DNA of 64,000 bases, from the NCBI GenBank assembly GCA_045110475.1, contig JBGCGC010000012.1:62001-126000 (forward strand). Direction: 5' to 3'. The position numbers and the translations under genes are program-made. Source of the DNA: Granulosicoccus sp045110475 (GTDB taxonomy: Bacteria > Pseudomonadota > Gammaproteobacteria > Granulosicoccales > Granulosicoccaceae). Positions 45,162 through 55,130 of this stretch are shown piece by piece. Below the pieces are notes generated by a model. It was given only the letters and a program-made list of their open reading frames with translations, searched no databases and was not told where the DNA came from. The first letter of the stretch is position 1. Each line of letters opens with the position of its first letter.

Positions 45162-46117
45162 TTTGTAACGCCCTCTGGTACGAGCGTATCTGTGAGCACC
45201 CGCAGGCAAAGCTTGTCAATGCTCATACCAGACTCACGTGCAGCCATGGGCACGAGACTGTGGCTGGTCATTCCCGGGATTGTATTGCACTCGATGAAGT
45301 GCGGTTCGCCCTGCGCATCCAGCATGATATCGACTCGCGCCCACGATCGGCAGTCGAGCGCTTCAAACACATTCAATGCCATGCACTGGATTTGAGCGGT
45401 AACTTGTGGGGAAAGCGCTGCCGGGCATACGTACTCGGTGTCGTTCGCAATATACTTAGCGTTGTAATCGTAGAATCCACCGGCCGCCTTCGACGTTACC
45501 AGTGGTAAGGCTTTGCCTCCGACAACGGTGGCCGCTATCTCTGCGCCACTCATGAACTGCTCAATCAATACCGGACCATAGCGTTTGGCCTCGGAAAAAC
45601 CTTCGGCAAGGCTATCCATACTTCGTATGACGCTCACACCGATACTGGAGCCCTCGTGTGTGGGCTTGATCACAACCGGCAGACTCAAGGCCTCGATCGC
45701 GGCAACCGCCTCATCATAATCAGCCACTCTTCTGGCTTGTGGCGTTGCAATGCCTTGCATGGACACCAACGCCTTCGCACGCCATTTATCCATGCACAAG
45801 GCAGAACCCAGCACGCCCGTCCCTGTATAGGGAATACCGGCAAGCTCCAACGCCGCCTGTACCTGACCATCCTCGCCACCCCGGCCATGCAATATCAGGA
45901 ACGCACGATCAAAGCCACCCTGATTTAATACCGTGGCGATATCACGACCGGCATCAACAGGATGGGCATCCACACCTGCCTCGCTTAATGATTCGAATAC
46001 CTGCTGACCGCTCATCAGAGAGACTTCCCGCTCAGCAGACCACCCACCCATCACGACAGCAACCTTGCCAAAATGGTACGGCTGAATCTCCATGCCATTC
46101 ATGCTCAAATCATGCAT
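45158..46117 (-). CDS. ddl: D-alanine--D-alanine ligase
   Basis: Ddl joins two D-alanines for the lipid II peptide. The 319-residue ATP-grasp enzyme shows VAVVMGGWSAEREVSLMSG, FLILHGRGGEDGQVQAALELAGIPYTG, LPVVIKPTHEGSSIGV, and the C-terminal RVDIMLDAQGEPHFIECNTIPGMTSHSLVP. These are the substrate and metal-binding loops. Length is close to the DdlB type. The ATG at 46117 overlaps the murC stop by 8 bases. murB does not lie in the cluster, so murC is followed directly by ddl as in E. coli. Confidence 0.96.
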   Translation of the reverse strand: MHDLSMNGMEIQPYHFGKVAVVMGGWSAEREVSLMSGQQVFESLSEAGVDAHPVDAGRDIATVLNQGGFDRAFLILHGRGGEDGQVQAALELAGIPYTGTGVLGSALCMDKWRAKALVSMQGIATPQARRVADYDEAVAAIEALSLPVVIKPTHEGSSIGVSVIRSMDSLAEGFSEAKRYGPVLIEQFMSGAEIAATVVGGKALPLVTSKAAGGFYDYNAKYIANDTEYVCPAALSPQVTAQIQCMALNVFEALDCRSWARVDIMLDAQGEPHFIECNTIPGMTSHSLVPMAARESGMSIDKLCLRVLTDTLVPEGVTK

Positions 46118-47546
46118 TGAAGTACTCCGGCAAGCTCAACGCTAATCCACCTATGCTGCCAGCACCAAGGGTCAGCACGATATCGCCGTCTTCGATGATG
46201 CGCTCAAGCGTCTGTGGTACATCATTGATGCTTTCTACAAAAACCGGATCGACAGCTCCCCGGTTACGAATGGCTCTGGCCAGTGCCCGGCCATCAGCTC
46301 CATTGATGTGCTCTTCACCTGCCGCATAGACGTCCGTCAGCAACAACACATCAGTCAGCGACAGTGCTTCGGCAAAGTCTTCAAACAGATCCCGTGTACG
46401 CGTGTACCTGTGTGGCTGAAAGACCACAACCAGTCGACGCTCCGGCCACCCACCTTTAACCGCCTTGAGCGTTGCACTGACCTCGGTAGGGTGATGGCCA
46501 TAGTCGTCCAGCAATTCTGCAACACCCTTTTCAAACCTCAATTGGCCGTGGGACTGTGCGCGTCTGCCAACACCGGCGAAACGCAACAGGGCGCGCTTGC
46601 AGGACTTCACGTTGACGCCAAGCTCCAGAGCCACAGTGATAGCGGCAAGCGCATTGAGTACATTGTGATGACCCGGCATGTTAAGCGTGACGCCACGAAT
46701 TTCACTGCTGACATCACCACCATCATCAATACGCACATCAAAATGCATTCTCAATCCATCCTGATGAACATTCAGGGCCTGCACATCGGCAGACTCGTCA
46801 AAGCCATATGTGCGCACCGGACGCCCCACTCGTGGCAGTACATCACGTATGTGTTCGTCATCAATACAGACAATGGCAAGACCGTAGAAAGGCAGATGCA
46901 TCAGGAAATCGACAAATGTCTGCTTCAGCTTTTCGAAATCACCGTCATACGTCGAGAGGTGATCGGCATCAATGTTGGTCACAATCGATATCACTGGCTG
47001 CAGATAAAGAAACGAGGCGTCGCTTTCATCAGCTTCTGCCACCAGCCATTCCGACTGGCCCAGGTAGGCATTAGCAGACGAACTGTTCAGGCGACCACCG
47101 ATAACATACGTGGGATCCATACCACCCTCGGTTAGCAGACTAGCAACAAGACTGGTCGTGGTAGTCTTGCCATGAGTTCCTGCCACGGCAATTCCCTGCT
47201 GAAACCGCATCAGCTCAGCCAGCATTTCGGCTCGCCTTACAATGGGGATTCGCAACTCTCTTGCACGTTCCAGCTCCACGTTGTCAGACGGCACCGCTGT
47301 TGAGATAACAACAACATCTGCATCTTCGACATGTTCAGCGACATGGCCTTGCCTGATCTTGATACCAAGCCCTTCGAGTCTTTGCGTCAAGGCATTGCTG
47401 CCCAGATCCGAACCACTGACGCGAAAGCCCAGGTGGTGCATGACTTCTGCAATGCCACCCATGCCTACGCCACCGATGCCAATGAAGTGCATGGCCCGTA
47501 CCCGGCGCATCTGGCTTTTTACAACTGGCGAGATATCGACGACCAT
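46110..47546 (-). CDS. murC: UDP-N-acetylmuramate--L-alanine ligase
   Basis: MurC adds L-alanine to UDP-MurNAc, the first amino acid of the stem peptide. The 478-residue protein has the N-terminal Rossmann motif MHFIGIGGVGMGGIAEV, the ATP loop GIAVAGTHGKTTTTSLVA, and the central ligase block VLNALAAITVALELG. DDYGHHPTEVSATLKA and FQPHRYTRT complete the signature. The ATG shares one base with the murG stop (TGATG). Active in the cytoplasm. Confidence 0.97.
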   Translation of the reverse strand: MVVDISPVVKSQMRRVRAMHFIGIGGVGMGGIAEVMHHLGFRVSGSDLGSNALTQRLEGLGIKIRQGHVAEHVEDADVVVISTAVPSDNVELERARELRIPIVRRAEMLAELMRFQQGIAVAGTHGKTTTTSLVASLLTEGGMDPTYVIGGRLNSSSANAYLGQSEWLVAEADESDASFLYLQPVISIVTNIDADHLSTYDGDFEKLKQTFVDFLMHLPFYGLAIVCIDDEHIRDVLPRVGRPVRTYGFDESADVQALNVHQDGLRMHFDVRIDDGGDVSSEIRGVTLNMPGHHNVLNALAAITVALELGVNVKSCKRALLRFAGVGRRAQSHGQLRFEKGVAELLDDYGHHPTEVSATLKAVKGGWPERRLVVVFQPHRYTRTRDLFEDFAEALSLTDVLLLTDVYAAGEEHINGADGRALARAIRNRGAVDPVFVESINDVPQTLERIIEDGDIVLTLGAGSIGGLALSLPEYFNA

Positions 47547-48634
47547 CAGCGTGATACCTCCAGCAATGCATAGGCAACCGTTGCGGCGGCATTCGGAACA
47601 AAGCAGCCGCGTGCAGCCACACTCATCATTTCAAGTTTCTGACGATCTTCAGACAGGGTCATCAGCTCTTTGGCCAGTGACTGCGCACTCAAGGTGCTCT
47701 GTGGCATGAGCAGTGCCGCTCCAAGGTCTGACAAATGTCGAGCGTTCAATGTCTGGTGGTCATCGACAGCATAAGGAAAAGGGACAAGGATGCCGGGCAA
47801 GCCAATTGCACCAAGCTCTGTAACAGTCATCGCACCACTGCGACAGATAACTACATCGGCACTTTGATATGCCTGTGTCATATCCTCGATAAATTCGCTG
47901 ACAAGCACTTGCGCATACGTGGCCTTTCGGTATTGCATGCGAACATCAGCGGCATCAGCACGCCCGCTCTGATGGTGAACAACTACCGACTGGTTCATCA
48001 AGGCTATCGCCTGTGGCACCAGCTCATTAAGCGCACTCGCACCGCGACTGCCACCCACGACCAGCACACGAAGCGGCTGACTAGCGTCGGAATTGATCAC
48101 AGCAGGCTCGCCAGCCAGAGCTTCCATATCCGCGCGCACCGGATTACCCACCACGGTTGCATTGCGTGATGCCTTGAATACATTGGGCCAGGCGCTGAAC
48201 ACGCGAGTCGCAAAACCACTGAGCCAACGATTGGTCATGCCCGCAACCGCGTTCTGTTCATGCAGTACCAATGGCTTGCGTAGAAGCAAGGCTGCAAGAC
48301 CCACTGGACCTGACACAAACCCGCCCATACCCAGTACCGCTCTTGGCTTAAGGGCTCGCATCTGCCGCACGCTCTGTACCAGAGCACGCCCAAGCCTGAA
48401 AGGACCCAGCAAGGTTTCAAAGACCGTTTTTCCACGCAGTCCGGCCACATCAATCCAGCACATCTGTATGCCATCTGCGGGCACCATAGTGGCTTCAAGC
48501 CCACGCTTGGTTCCAAACCAGACGACCGGTACGTTTTGAGACTTCAACACAGCGGCAACAGCCAGCGCAGGAACAACATGACCTCCAGTGCCTCCCGCTG
48601 CGATAACCACGGCACGCCTTCTCGAGCTACTCAT
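47546..48634 (-). CDS. murG: Lipid II-forming GlcNAc transferase MurG
   Basis: MurG transfers GlcNAc to lipid I on the inner face of the cytoplasmic membrane. The 362-residue GT-B enzyme has the glycine-rich loop VIAAGGTGGHVVPALAVA at the N-terminus, LHEQNAVAGMTNRWLS, the second-domain loop VLVVGGSRGASALNELVP, and the UDP-GlcNAc-binding block VICRSGAMTVTELGAIGLPGILVPFP. Its ATG overlaps the ftsW stop by 4 bases. Confidence 0.97.
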   Translation of the reverse strand: MSSSRRRAVVIAAGGTGGHVVPALAVAAVLKSQNVPVVWFGTKRGLEATMVPADGIQMCWIDVAGLRGKTVFETLLGPFRLGRALVQSVRQMRALKPRAVLGMGGFVSGPVGLAALLLRKPLVLHEQNAVAGMTNRWLSGFATRVFSAWPNVFKASRNATVVGNPVRADMEALAGEPAVINSDASQPLRVLVVGGSRGASALNELVPQAIALMNQSVVVHHQSGRADAADVRMQYRKATYAQVLVSEFIEDMTQAYQSADVVICRSGAMTVTELGAIGLPGILVPFPYAVDDHQTLNARHLSDLGAALLMPQSTLSAQSLAKELMTLSEDRQKLEMMSVAARGCFVPNAAATVAYALLEVSR

Positions 48635-49845
48635 GGATAGGCCTCTTCAGCCAGGGAATCACCTGCGCGCAGTGCAATACGTTCATCCTGCGCAAGTTCC
48701 CATTCCACCCGCAACAAAAGACTGAACGCGATGGCAAATACAATGGCGCTGCTTCCGCCATAACTCATCAATGGCAAGGTGATACCTTTAGTCGGCAATA
48801 CACCAAGGCAAACACCCATATTGATAAACGATTGAAGCCCGATCCATATACCGATGCCCAGTGCAACGAAGCCTGCAAATCGATTGCCTTGCTCATCCGC
48901 CTTGCGCGATAGACAAAAGCAGCGCCAGACGATAAACACATACAGACTGATGGTCGCTACCGCACCGATCAATCCCAGCTCCTCGCTCAAGACAGCAAAC
49001 AGGAAGTCAGTGTGAGCTTCCGGGAGAAATTCCATTTTCTGGATACTGTTTCCAAAGCCGACCCCAGTAATGCCACCGCTGCCTATGGCAATGAGGGAAT
49101 TTGTCAGCTGGTAACCTGAATCAAATGCATCTTCGAAGGGATCCATGAAGCTGACAAATCGTCGAAGACGATAAGGTGAGAGCATGATCAGGAACGTACC
49201 CACAGCACCGAGAACCGCGATAAGGGAGACAAACTGGCTGAACCTGACGCCGGCTACAAATAGCATCAGCGTGGCAGTTGAGGCAATCACCACAGCAGCA
49301 CCAAAGTCTGGCTCAAGCAGCAACAATGCACACGCCAGAGATATGAGAAGTAGTGGCCGGGCAAAACCGCCGAATGTGGTTTGCACCAGATGCCCGCGAC
49401 GCACCAGATACCCCGCCAGATACACAATGATGAACAACTTGACGGTTTCGGACACTTGTATCGTGAAAAAGCCTAGATCTATCCATCGGCGACTACCGTT
49501 GACTTCCTTGCCAATGAACGGCACCAGAACAAGGACAAGGCCCAGCATGGATATGATGATCAGATGAGGACCATATTTTTCCCAGACCGACAATGGAATA
49601 CGAAAAACGACTGCTCCGATACAACAGCCAATTGCCAGAAAAATCAGTTGCCGGATGACAAAGTAGAACGGTGTCTGGTGAGTACTCTGAGACACAGCCG
49701 TTGATGCCGATGCAATCATGACAGCACCGAACAAGGCAAGCGCTACAATACTCACCAGCAAGGCGTGATCGGAAAACCGAACATTTCTGGTGTTCGTGAC
49801 TGTGGAGACACGGCCTGATGCTACGCGACTGATGACGCTGCTCAT
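48631..49845 (-). CDS. ftsW: Septal peptidoglycan polymerase FtsW
   Basis: FtsW is the SEDS-family glycosyltransferase that polymerises lipid II at the septum with FtsI. The 404-residue protein has about ten membrane helices after a 25-residue cytoplasmic tail. SEDS signatures include PFIGKEVNGSRRWIDLGF, LLLEPDFGAAVVI, PYRLRRFVSFMDPF, and FVALGIGIWIGLQSFINMGVCLGVLPTKG, then LPLMSYGGSSA. The overlap with murD is 4 bases. ftsI lies earlier in the same cluster. Confidence 0.95.
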   Translation of the reverse strand: MSSVISRVASGRVSTVTNTRNVRFSDHALLVSIVALALFGAVMIASASTAVSQSTHQTPFYFVIRQLIFLAIGCCIGAVVFRIPLSVWEKYGPHLIIISMLGLVLVLVPFIGKEVNGSRRWIDLGFFTIQVSETVKLFIIVYLAGYLVRRGHLVQTTFGGFARPLLLISLACALLLLEPDFGAAVVIASTATLMLFVAGVRFSQFVSLIAVLGAVGTFLIMLSPYRLRRFVSFMDPFEDAFDSGYQLTNSLIAIGSGGITGVGFGNSIQKMEFLPEAHTDFLFAVLSEELGLIGAVATISLYVFIVWRCFCLSRKADEQGNRFAGFVALGIGIWIGLQSFINMGVCLGVLPTKGITLPLMSYGGSSAIVFAIAFSLLLRVEWELAQDERIALRAGDSLAEEAYP

Positions 49846-51149
49846 GCTGCCAGCACCTCTTGTACAGCCGCCACAAACTGCTCGCCTCGGTCTTCAAAGT
49901 TCCTGAACATGTCAAAGCTTGAGCATGCAGGTGATAGCAATACGACATCGCCTGATGAGGCCCGTAAGCTTGCAAGGTTGACAGCACCAGACAATGTCTC
50001 TGCCATCTCAATGTCTGCGCAACCGCTTAATTGATCAGCAATGAGCTGACGATCCTGGCCAATCAGCACCAGCAGTTTCACGTACTGCCGGACTGTGGAG
50101 GATAGCGGCGAAAAATCTGCCCCCTTACTCATGCCTCCGGCAATGAGAATGACCGGGCCTGGCATGGCGACAACTGCTTTCTGGCAGGCATCAACGTTTG
50201 TGCCTTTGGAATCGTTGTACCAGCGAACACCGCGCCGCTCACCAATGTATTCACTGCGATGTGCCAATCCCTTGAAATGCTCAAGCGATGCCAACAGCGC
50301 ATGTCTTTCCAACGGCATCGATGCAAGCAGTGGCGCCGCCAGTGCAACAACCGCCAATGCATTTGCCACATTGTGTTCACCCGGTACCGCTAGTGCAATG
50401 TCATCCAGAATTGATCGATGCCAATGACAACAATCACTACCGGGTTCACCGGTGGTGAAGAAACTGCACTCCCCGCTCACATTATCCGAAGGCCACGTAC
50501 GCTCATCGTCACGATTGGCCACACAATAAACGGCATTTCGGTAAACACTGCGTTTTACAGAAGCATAGTGTTCAATGTTCTCGTATCGATCTCTGTGATC
50601 GTCACTGACATTAAGCACCGCCGCCGACAACGGGCGCAGCGAACGGGTTGATTCCAGTTGATAGCTGGACAATTCGAGTACCAGCACGTCTGCATCACTC
50701 AACAGACTGTCCAGAGCGGGGTCTCCAATGTTTCCACACGCTGCAGCATTGATCCCACAGGCACAGAGTGCATCGGCCAGCCATGCAACGACGGTGCTCT
50801 TGCCATTCGATCCTGTCACTGCAACAACGGGTACCGCCACCGCACTTGCAAACAGTTCGATATCACCAATGACATCAATTCCAGATTCCAGAGCGGCGAC
50901 TACGGCCGGATGAGCTCTGGGCACACCGGGGCTGAGAATAATGACATCAAACCGGCAAAACAACTCGGCGTGAAACGTTCGATGCAGCTGCGGCTGCACG
51001 TCAAGGTTCATGAGGTTGCTTTCGCTGACATTCTCATCAGCAATGTCGAACCCGACACCGTGACGCGATAAAAACCTTGCAACAGAGGTACCCGTTACAC
51101 CCAGTCCGACGACCAGTACTTTTTTCTCTTTGAGTTCGGTGATATTCAT
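49842..51149 (-). CDS. murD: UDP-N-acetylmuramoylalanine--D-glutamate ligase
   Basis: MurD adds D-glutamate to UDP-MurNAc-L-Ala. The 435-residue protein starts MNITELKEKKVLVVGLGVTG, with the ATP loop VVAVTGSNGKSTVVAWLA, the block HNVANALAVVALA, the WYNDSKGTNVDACQKAV substrate loop, and LIAGGMSKGADF. The C-terminal LLSPACSSFDMFRNFEDRGEQF is the usual family end. The ATG at 51149 shares one base with the mraY stop; an upstream in-frame start inside mraY is rejected. Confidence 0.96.
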   Translation of the reverse strand: MNITELKEKKVLVVGLGVTGTSVARFLSRHGVGFDIADENVSESNLMNLDVQPQLHRTFHAELFCRFDVIILSPGVPRAHPAVVAALESGIDVIGDIELFASAVAVPVVAVTGSNGKSTVVAWLADALCACGINAAACGNIGDPALDSLLSDADVLVLELSSYQLESTRSLRPLSAAVLNVSDDHRDRYENIEHYASVKRSVYRNAVYCVANRDDERTWPSDNVSGECSFFTTGEPGSDCCHWHRSILDDIALAVPGEHNVANALAVVALAAPLLASMPLERHALLASLEHFKGLAHRSEYIGERRGVRWYNDSKGTNVDACQKAVVAMPGPVILIAGGMSKGADFSPLSSTVRQYVKLLVLIGQDRQLIADQLSGCADIEMAETLSGAVNLASLRASSGDVVLLSPACSSFDMFRNFEDRGEQFVAAVQEVLAA

Positions 51150-52231
51150 CAGCGAATCTTCAGGGTGGACAAACCCACCAGCACGAGAATGACGGTGATG
51201 ATCCAGAAGCGGACAATGATTCGTGGCTCCGGCCATCCCTTCAGTTCAAAGTGATGGTGTATCGGTGCCATGCGAAAAATTCGCTTGCCGGTCAGCTTGA
51301 ACGAGCTCACTTGCAGAATGACCGACACCGCTTCGAGAACAAAGATGCCGCCCATGATGAACAACACCAGCTCCTGCCGGACCATGATGGCAACGACACC
51401 CAGCGCTGCACCGATGCTGAGCGCGCCCACATCACCCATGAAAACCTGCGCCGGATATGTGTTGAACCACAGGAACCCCAAACCGGCCCCAACCAGCGCA
51501 CTGCAGAAAACCGTAAGCTCACCGGCACCCTTGATATTAGGAATTCCAAGATACCCTGCGAAGATCGCGTGCCCCGCAAGGTAGGCAATTAATCCAAGAC
51601 CGGCTGCAACCATTACCGACGGCAGAATGGCCAGACCATCAAGCCCATCTGTCAGATTGACCGCATTGCTGCTACCAACGATGACCAGAAATGCGAACGG
51701 AATGAACACCCAACCCAGATAGATAACTGTTTCCTTGAAAAACGGGACGATCAACTCAAGCTCTTCGCGTTGACTAACGGTCAGATAGAGCGCGACCACT
51801 GCCACACCGGCAACCGCTGTCTGCCAGAACAGTTTCTCTTTAGCCGTCAGCCCGACTGAATTGGATAAAACCACCTTCCGATAATCATCCACCCAACCGA
51901 TGGCACCAAAACCGATAGTGACGAACAACACGACCCATACCTGCCGTACACCCAGGTCAGACCATATCAATGTGCTTAATGCAACAGCGATGATAATCAT
52001 TGCACCACCCATCGTTGGTGTTCCCTGCTTAACCAGATGAGACTGCGGACCATCCGAACGTACTGATTGCCCGATCTTGGCCGCGGTCAGCCAGCGTATC
52101 AATCTGGATCCGAAAAGCAGGCACACAACCAATGCCGTGAGCGCAGCGAAGATAGCGCGCAAGGTGATATAGCGAACGACATCAAAACCCGGATCAACGC
52201 CCGACAACCAATCGCTGAGCAGAAGCATCAT
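51149..52231 (-). CDS. mraY: Phospho-MurNAc-pentapeptide translocase MraY
   Basis: MraY makes lipid I by transferring phospho-MurNAc-pentapeptide to undecaprenyl phosphate. The 360-residue membrane enzyme shows ten hydrophobic helices and the catalytic loops: GTPTMGGAMII, the aspartate pair in GWVDDYRKV, NAVNLTDGLDGLA, NTYPAQVFMGDVGALSIG, and the histidine-rich RMAPIHHHFELKGWPE. It overlaps murF by 4 bases and murD by 1. Confidence 0.97.
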   Translation of the reverse strand: MMLLLSDWLSGVDPGFDVVRYITLRAIFAALTALVVCLLFGSRLIRWLTAAKIGQSVRSDGPQSHLVKQGTPTMGGAMIIIAVALSTLIWSDLGVRQVWVVLFVTIGFGAIGWVDDYRKVVLSNSVGLTAKEKLFWQTAVAGVAVVALYLTVSQREELELIVPFFKETVIYLGWVFIPFAFLVIVGSSNAVNLTDGLDGLAILPSVMVAAGLGLIAYLAGHAIFAGYLGIPNIKGAGELTVFCSALVGAGLGFLWFNTYPAQVFMGDVGALSIGAALGVVAIMVRQELVLFIMGGIFVLEAVSVILQVSSFKLTGKRIFRMAPIHHHFELKGWPEPRIIVRFWIITVILVLVGLSTLKIR

Positions 52232-53622
52232 GAGTGCGCACCTGCGGCTACAGTGTCCGATTGACCCGTGCCAGATGACAATACGGCATTGACGACTCGC
52301 TCCATACGTGCACTTCTGGAGCCTTTGATCAAAACGGTCACATCATCAGCCAGGCACTCACGCAGACTGGCAATCAATGACTCGTGATCGACAAAATGTG
52401 CGCCTTGTTCAGGTACTGGCCCAAATGCTGAATCATGGAATGCTTTGCAGGTTTCAGATGAAAGAGCACCGGTAGTCCACAACCCTTCGATGCCCTGCTC
52501 TCTGGCAAACTGGCCGATCTCACTGTGCATTGACGGCGCATCCGGGCCCAGCTCTCCCATATCGCCCAGCACCAGATACCGCTTGCCACGATGTGCAGCC
52601 AGCACCTCGATGGCTGAACGAACCGAATCAGGATTGGCGTTGTAACTATCATCGATAATCGCAGCACCCTGTGCACCTGGTTTCCTCTCCAGCCGTCCCG
52701 GTACCGGCGAGACCGCTTCCAGCCCCCTGATAATGGAATCAGCCTGCACGTCCATACATTGCGCAGCGGCTACTGCCGCTAGTGCATTCAGAACATTGTG
52801 CTTGCCCGCGAGTCGAAAGCGCGGAGAAATCGTCTTACCGATGCTGTTGATCAGCAGCTCGTGACCGAACGAGCCTGATACATCAGCATCGTCGGTTAAA
52901 CCAAACTCGCGTGTCCGACAATGCAAACAAGCGGCGCGCATGACATCTGCAAAGGCGTCATCTGCGTTTATCACACCATAGCCGTCAGACTTCAATCCCG
53001 CATATATTTCCGACTTGGCATTCGCGATACCTTCGACACTGCCAAAGCCTTCAAGATGTGCTGTACCGATGTTGGTCACTACCGCAACATCAGGCTCAAC
53101 CAATGCAACCAGTCGTGCAATTTCGCCCGCATGGCTGGCACCCATCTCGACGACAGCATAGTCATGCTCCTTGCGCATGTTCAAAAGCGTCAGTGGTACG
53201 CCAAGCTCGTTGTTCAGGTTACCCTTGGTTGCCAGTACCGGCCCCTGCTGCTGCAAAATGCAGGTAATGATTTCCTTGACGGTTGTCTTGCCGTTACTCC
53301 CCGTCACAGCAACTGTTGGAATGGCAAATCTGGACGCCCAGAACTTACCTAATCGACCCAGAGCGGTCTGTGTATCGGCCACCCGTAACTGCGGAAGCTC
53401 GCAGTTGACCTCTTCATGAACCATGATGGCAGCTGCCCCTGCCTCTCGTGCCGCCTCAACGAACGCATGCCCATTGAAGCGTTCACCAACGATGGCTATG
53501 TAAAGCTCACCCGGCTTGAGAGTGCGCGTATCGATACTGACACCCTCAACGGCAACACTTCCACCTATCAAGGCAGCATCAAGAGGTGCAACACATTCAC
53601 TCAATTCCAGCTGGAAACTCAT
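52228..53622 (-). CDS. murF: UDP-MurNAc-tripeptide--D-Ala-D-Ala ligase
   Basis: MurF completes the stem by adding D-Ala-D-Ala made by Ddl. The 464-residue protein has the N-terminal uridine domain, ATP loop TVAVTGSNGKTTVKEII, KGNLNNELGVPLTLLNM, YAVVEMGASHAGEI, the block NVLNALAAVAAA, and DDSYNANPDSVRSAIEVL. The C-terminal VLIKGSRSARMERVV is the usual end motif. It overlaps murE and mraY by 4 bases each. Confidence 0.97.
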   Translation of the reverse strand: MSFQLELSECVAPLDAALIGGSVAVEGVSIDTRTLKPGELYIAIVGERFNGHAFVEAAREAGAAAIMVHEEVNCELPQLRVADTQTALGRLGKFWASRFAIPTVAVTGSNGKTTVKEIITCILQQQGPVLATKGNLNNELGVPLTLLNMRKEHDYAVVEMGASHAGEIARLVALVEPDVAVVTNIGTAHLEGFGSVEGIANAKSEIYAGLKSDGYGVINADDAFADVMRAACLHCRTREFGLTDDADVSGSFGHELLINSIGKTISPRFRLAGKHNVLNALAAVAAAQCMDVQADSIIRGLEAVSPVPGRLERKPGAQGAAIIDDSYNANPDSVRSAIEVLAAHRGKRYLVLGDMGELGPDAPSMHSEIGQFAREQGIEGLWTTGALSSETCKAFHDSAFGPVPEQGAHFVDHESLIASLRECLADDVTVLIKGSRSARMERVVNAVLSSGTGQSDTVAAGAHS

Positions 53623-55130
53623 GATGCTATTCCCAGTAACAACTGCGCCTGTTCACGATCACTGAAGTGATGCTGCTCAGTACCAATGATCTGATAGTCC
53701 TCGTGACCTTTGCCGGCAATCAGCACCAGATCTCCAGCCTGCGCAGAGACAAGCGCATGCCGAATGGCATCTGCCCGATCCGCTATCACCGTGACGTTTT
53801 CTGTCGTGTCAAAGCCATCCAGGACATCATTGATGATGTCCTCAGAGCGCTCGGTACGCGGGTTGTCATCAGTGAGCACCACCTGATCAGCCGTTTGTGC
53901 CGCCTGTGCCATCGGTGCGCGCTTACCTTTGTCGCGATCACCACCACAACCAAACACAACCCATAGCTGCCCGGCGCAATGCACCCTTACGCTATCGATA
54001 GCCACCTGCAAGGCATTGGGTGTATGACTGTAATCAATGACCACTGTTGGTTTGTCGCCGCCACCCAGGCGCTCCATACGACCCGCCACAGGTTTTACAG
54101 CACTAACACAATGACTCGCATCGTTAGCTGCCATTCCACAGGCACGCAAGCTGGCGTAGCTTGCCAGCAGGTTATCAACATTGAATCGGCCCAGAAGATC
54201 GGAGACTACGGTGCGTGTTCCTGCATCATCAGTCAAATCGAAAGTAAGACCGGAATCGGTTGTCAGCACGTTTCTGGCAAGTACTCGATGATCAGTTGAT
54301 TGACCTGACTCACCTTTGGCTGAATAGGAAAAACAGGGCACATGATCAATCCGGTCAATCAAATCCCGACCCATTGAATCATCCGCATTCAATACCAGAG
54401 CCTGCAGCGAAGCCCAGTGAAACAGACGTTCCTTGGCAGCCCGGTAGGCTTCTACCGTGACGTGATAGTCGAGATGATCGCGCCCCAGATTCGTTAACAC
54501 AGCGACATCCAGCGCAAGCCCGTTCAGCCGTCCTTCCGCTATGCCGTGTGAAGAGGCTTCGAGTGCGATAAACGTGGCGCCCTGGTCACGCATGACAGCC
54601 AGCATGCGACGAAGCGTCACACAGTCCGGTGTTGTCAGATCGGTCTGTTCCAGCGCATTACCAATTCCCCAGCCCAGCGTGCCGATATATCCACATGATT
54701 GATGATTTGCAGCAAACGCTTGTGCGATGAAACGACAAACGGAGGTCTTGCCGTCCGTGCCGGTTACCGCCACCATCGTCATGGATTTATCAGGCTCGCC
54801 GTAAAACCGCGATGCAATGTCGCCACATCGATGATCAAGACCTGTGACCGCGACGACCGCGACATCACGAGCAACCAGTTCATCAATGATTGCATTGAAT
54901 TGCCTGAACGTGGCATCTGAAGCCAAAACAGCAACAGCTCCGGCGTCAACTGCATTCAATGCATAGTGCATACCATGTGTCGTCGCACCACCGACGGCCA
55001 GATAGGCGTCTCCGGCACTCACCAGACGACTGTCCAGATTGACACCTGTTACTGCAATAGCAGGTACACCCTCACTCACCCATGGACTCAACAAGGCGTC
55101 CAGCGACCAGTTGTAGTCAACGGCGCTCAT
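53619..55130 (-). CDS. murE: UDP-MurNAc-L-Ala-D-Glu--meso-DAP ligase
   Basis: MurE adds the third residue of the stem peptide. The 503-residue protein has ATP loop MVAVTGTDGKTSVCRFIA, TTPDCVTLRRML, LEASSHGIAEGRL, RDHLDYHVTVEAY, and VIDYSHTPNALQVAI. The DNPR motif (LTDDNPRTERSED) indicates meso-diaminopimelate rather than lysine, as expected for a Gram-negative wall. It overlaps ftsI and murF by 4 bases each. Confidence 0.97.
   Translation of the reverse strand: MSAVDYNWSLDALLSPWVSEGVPAIAVTGVNLDSRLVSAGDAYLAVGGATTHGMHYALNAVDAGAVAVLASDATFRQFNAIIDELVARDVAVVAVTGLDHRCGDIASRFYGEPDKSMTMVAVTGTDGKTSVCRFIAQAFAANHQSCGYIGTLGWGIGNALEQTDLTTPDCVTLRRMLAVMRDQGATFIALEASSHGIAEGRLNGLALDVAVLTNLGRDHLDYHVTVEAYRAAKERLFHWASLQALVLNADDSMGRDLIDRIDHVPCFSYSAKGESGQSTDHRVLARNVLTTDSGLTFDLTDDAGTRTVVSDLLGRFNVDNLLASYASLRACGMAANDASHCVSAVKPVAGRMERLGGGDKPTVVIDYSHTPNALQVAIDSVRVHCAGQLWVVFGCGGDRDKGKRAPMAQAAQTADQVVLTDDNPRTERSEDIINDVLDGFDTTENVTVIADRADAIRHALVSAQAGDLVLIAGKGHEDYQIIGTEQHHFSDREQAQLLLGIAS

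Noticed and set aside
51150..51236. N-terminal extension of MurD reading HSRAGGFVHPEDS
   Set aside because: It overlaps the mraY C-terminal coding region and is not conserved; MNITELKEKK at 51149 is the natural start.
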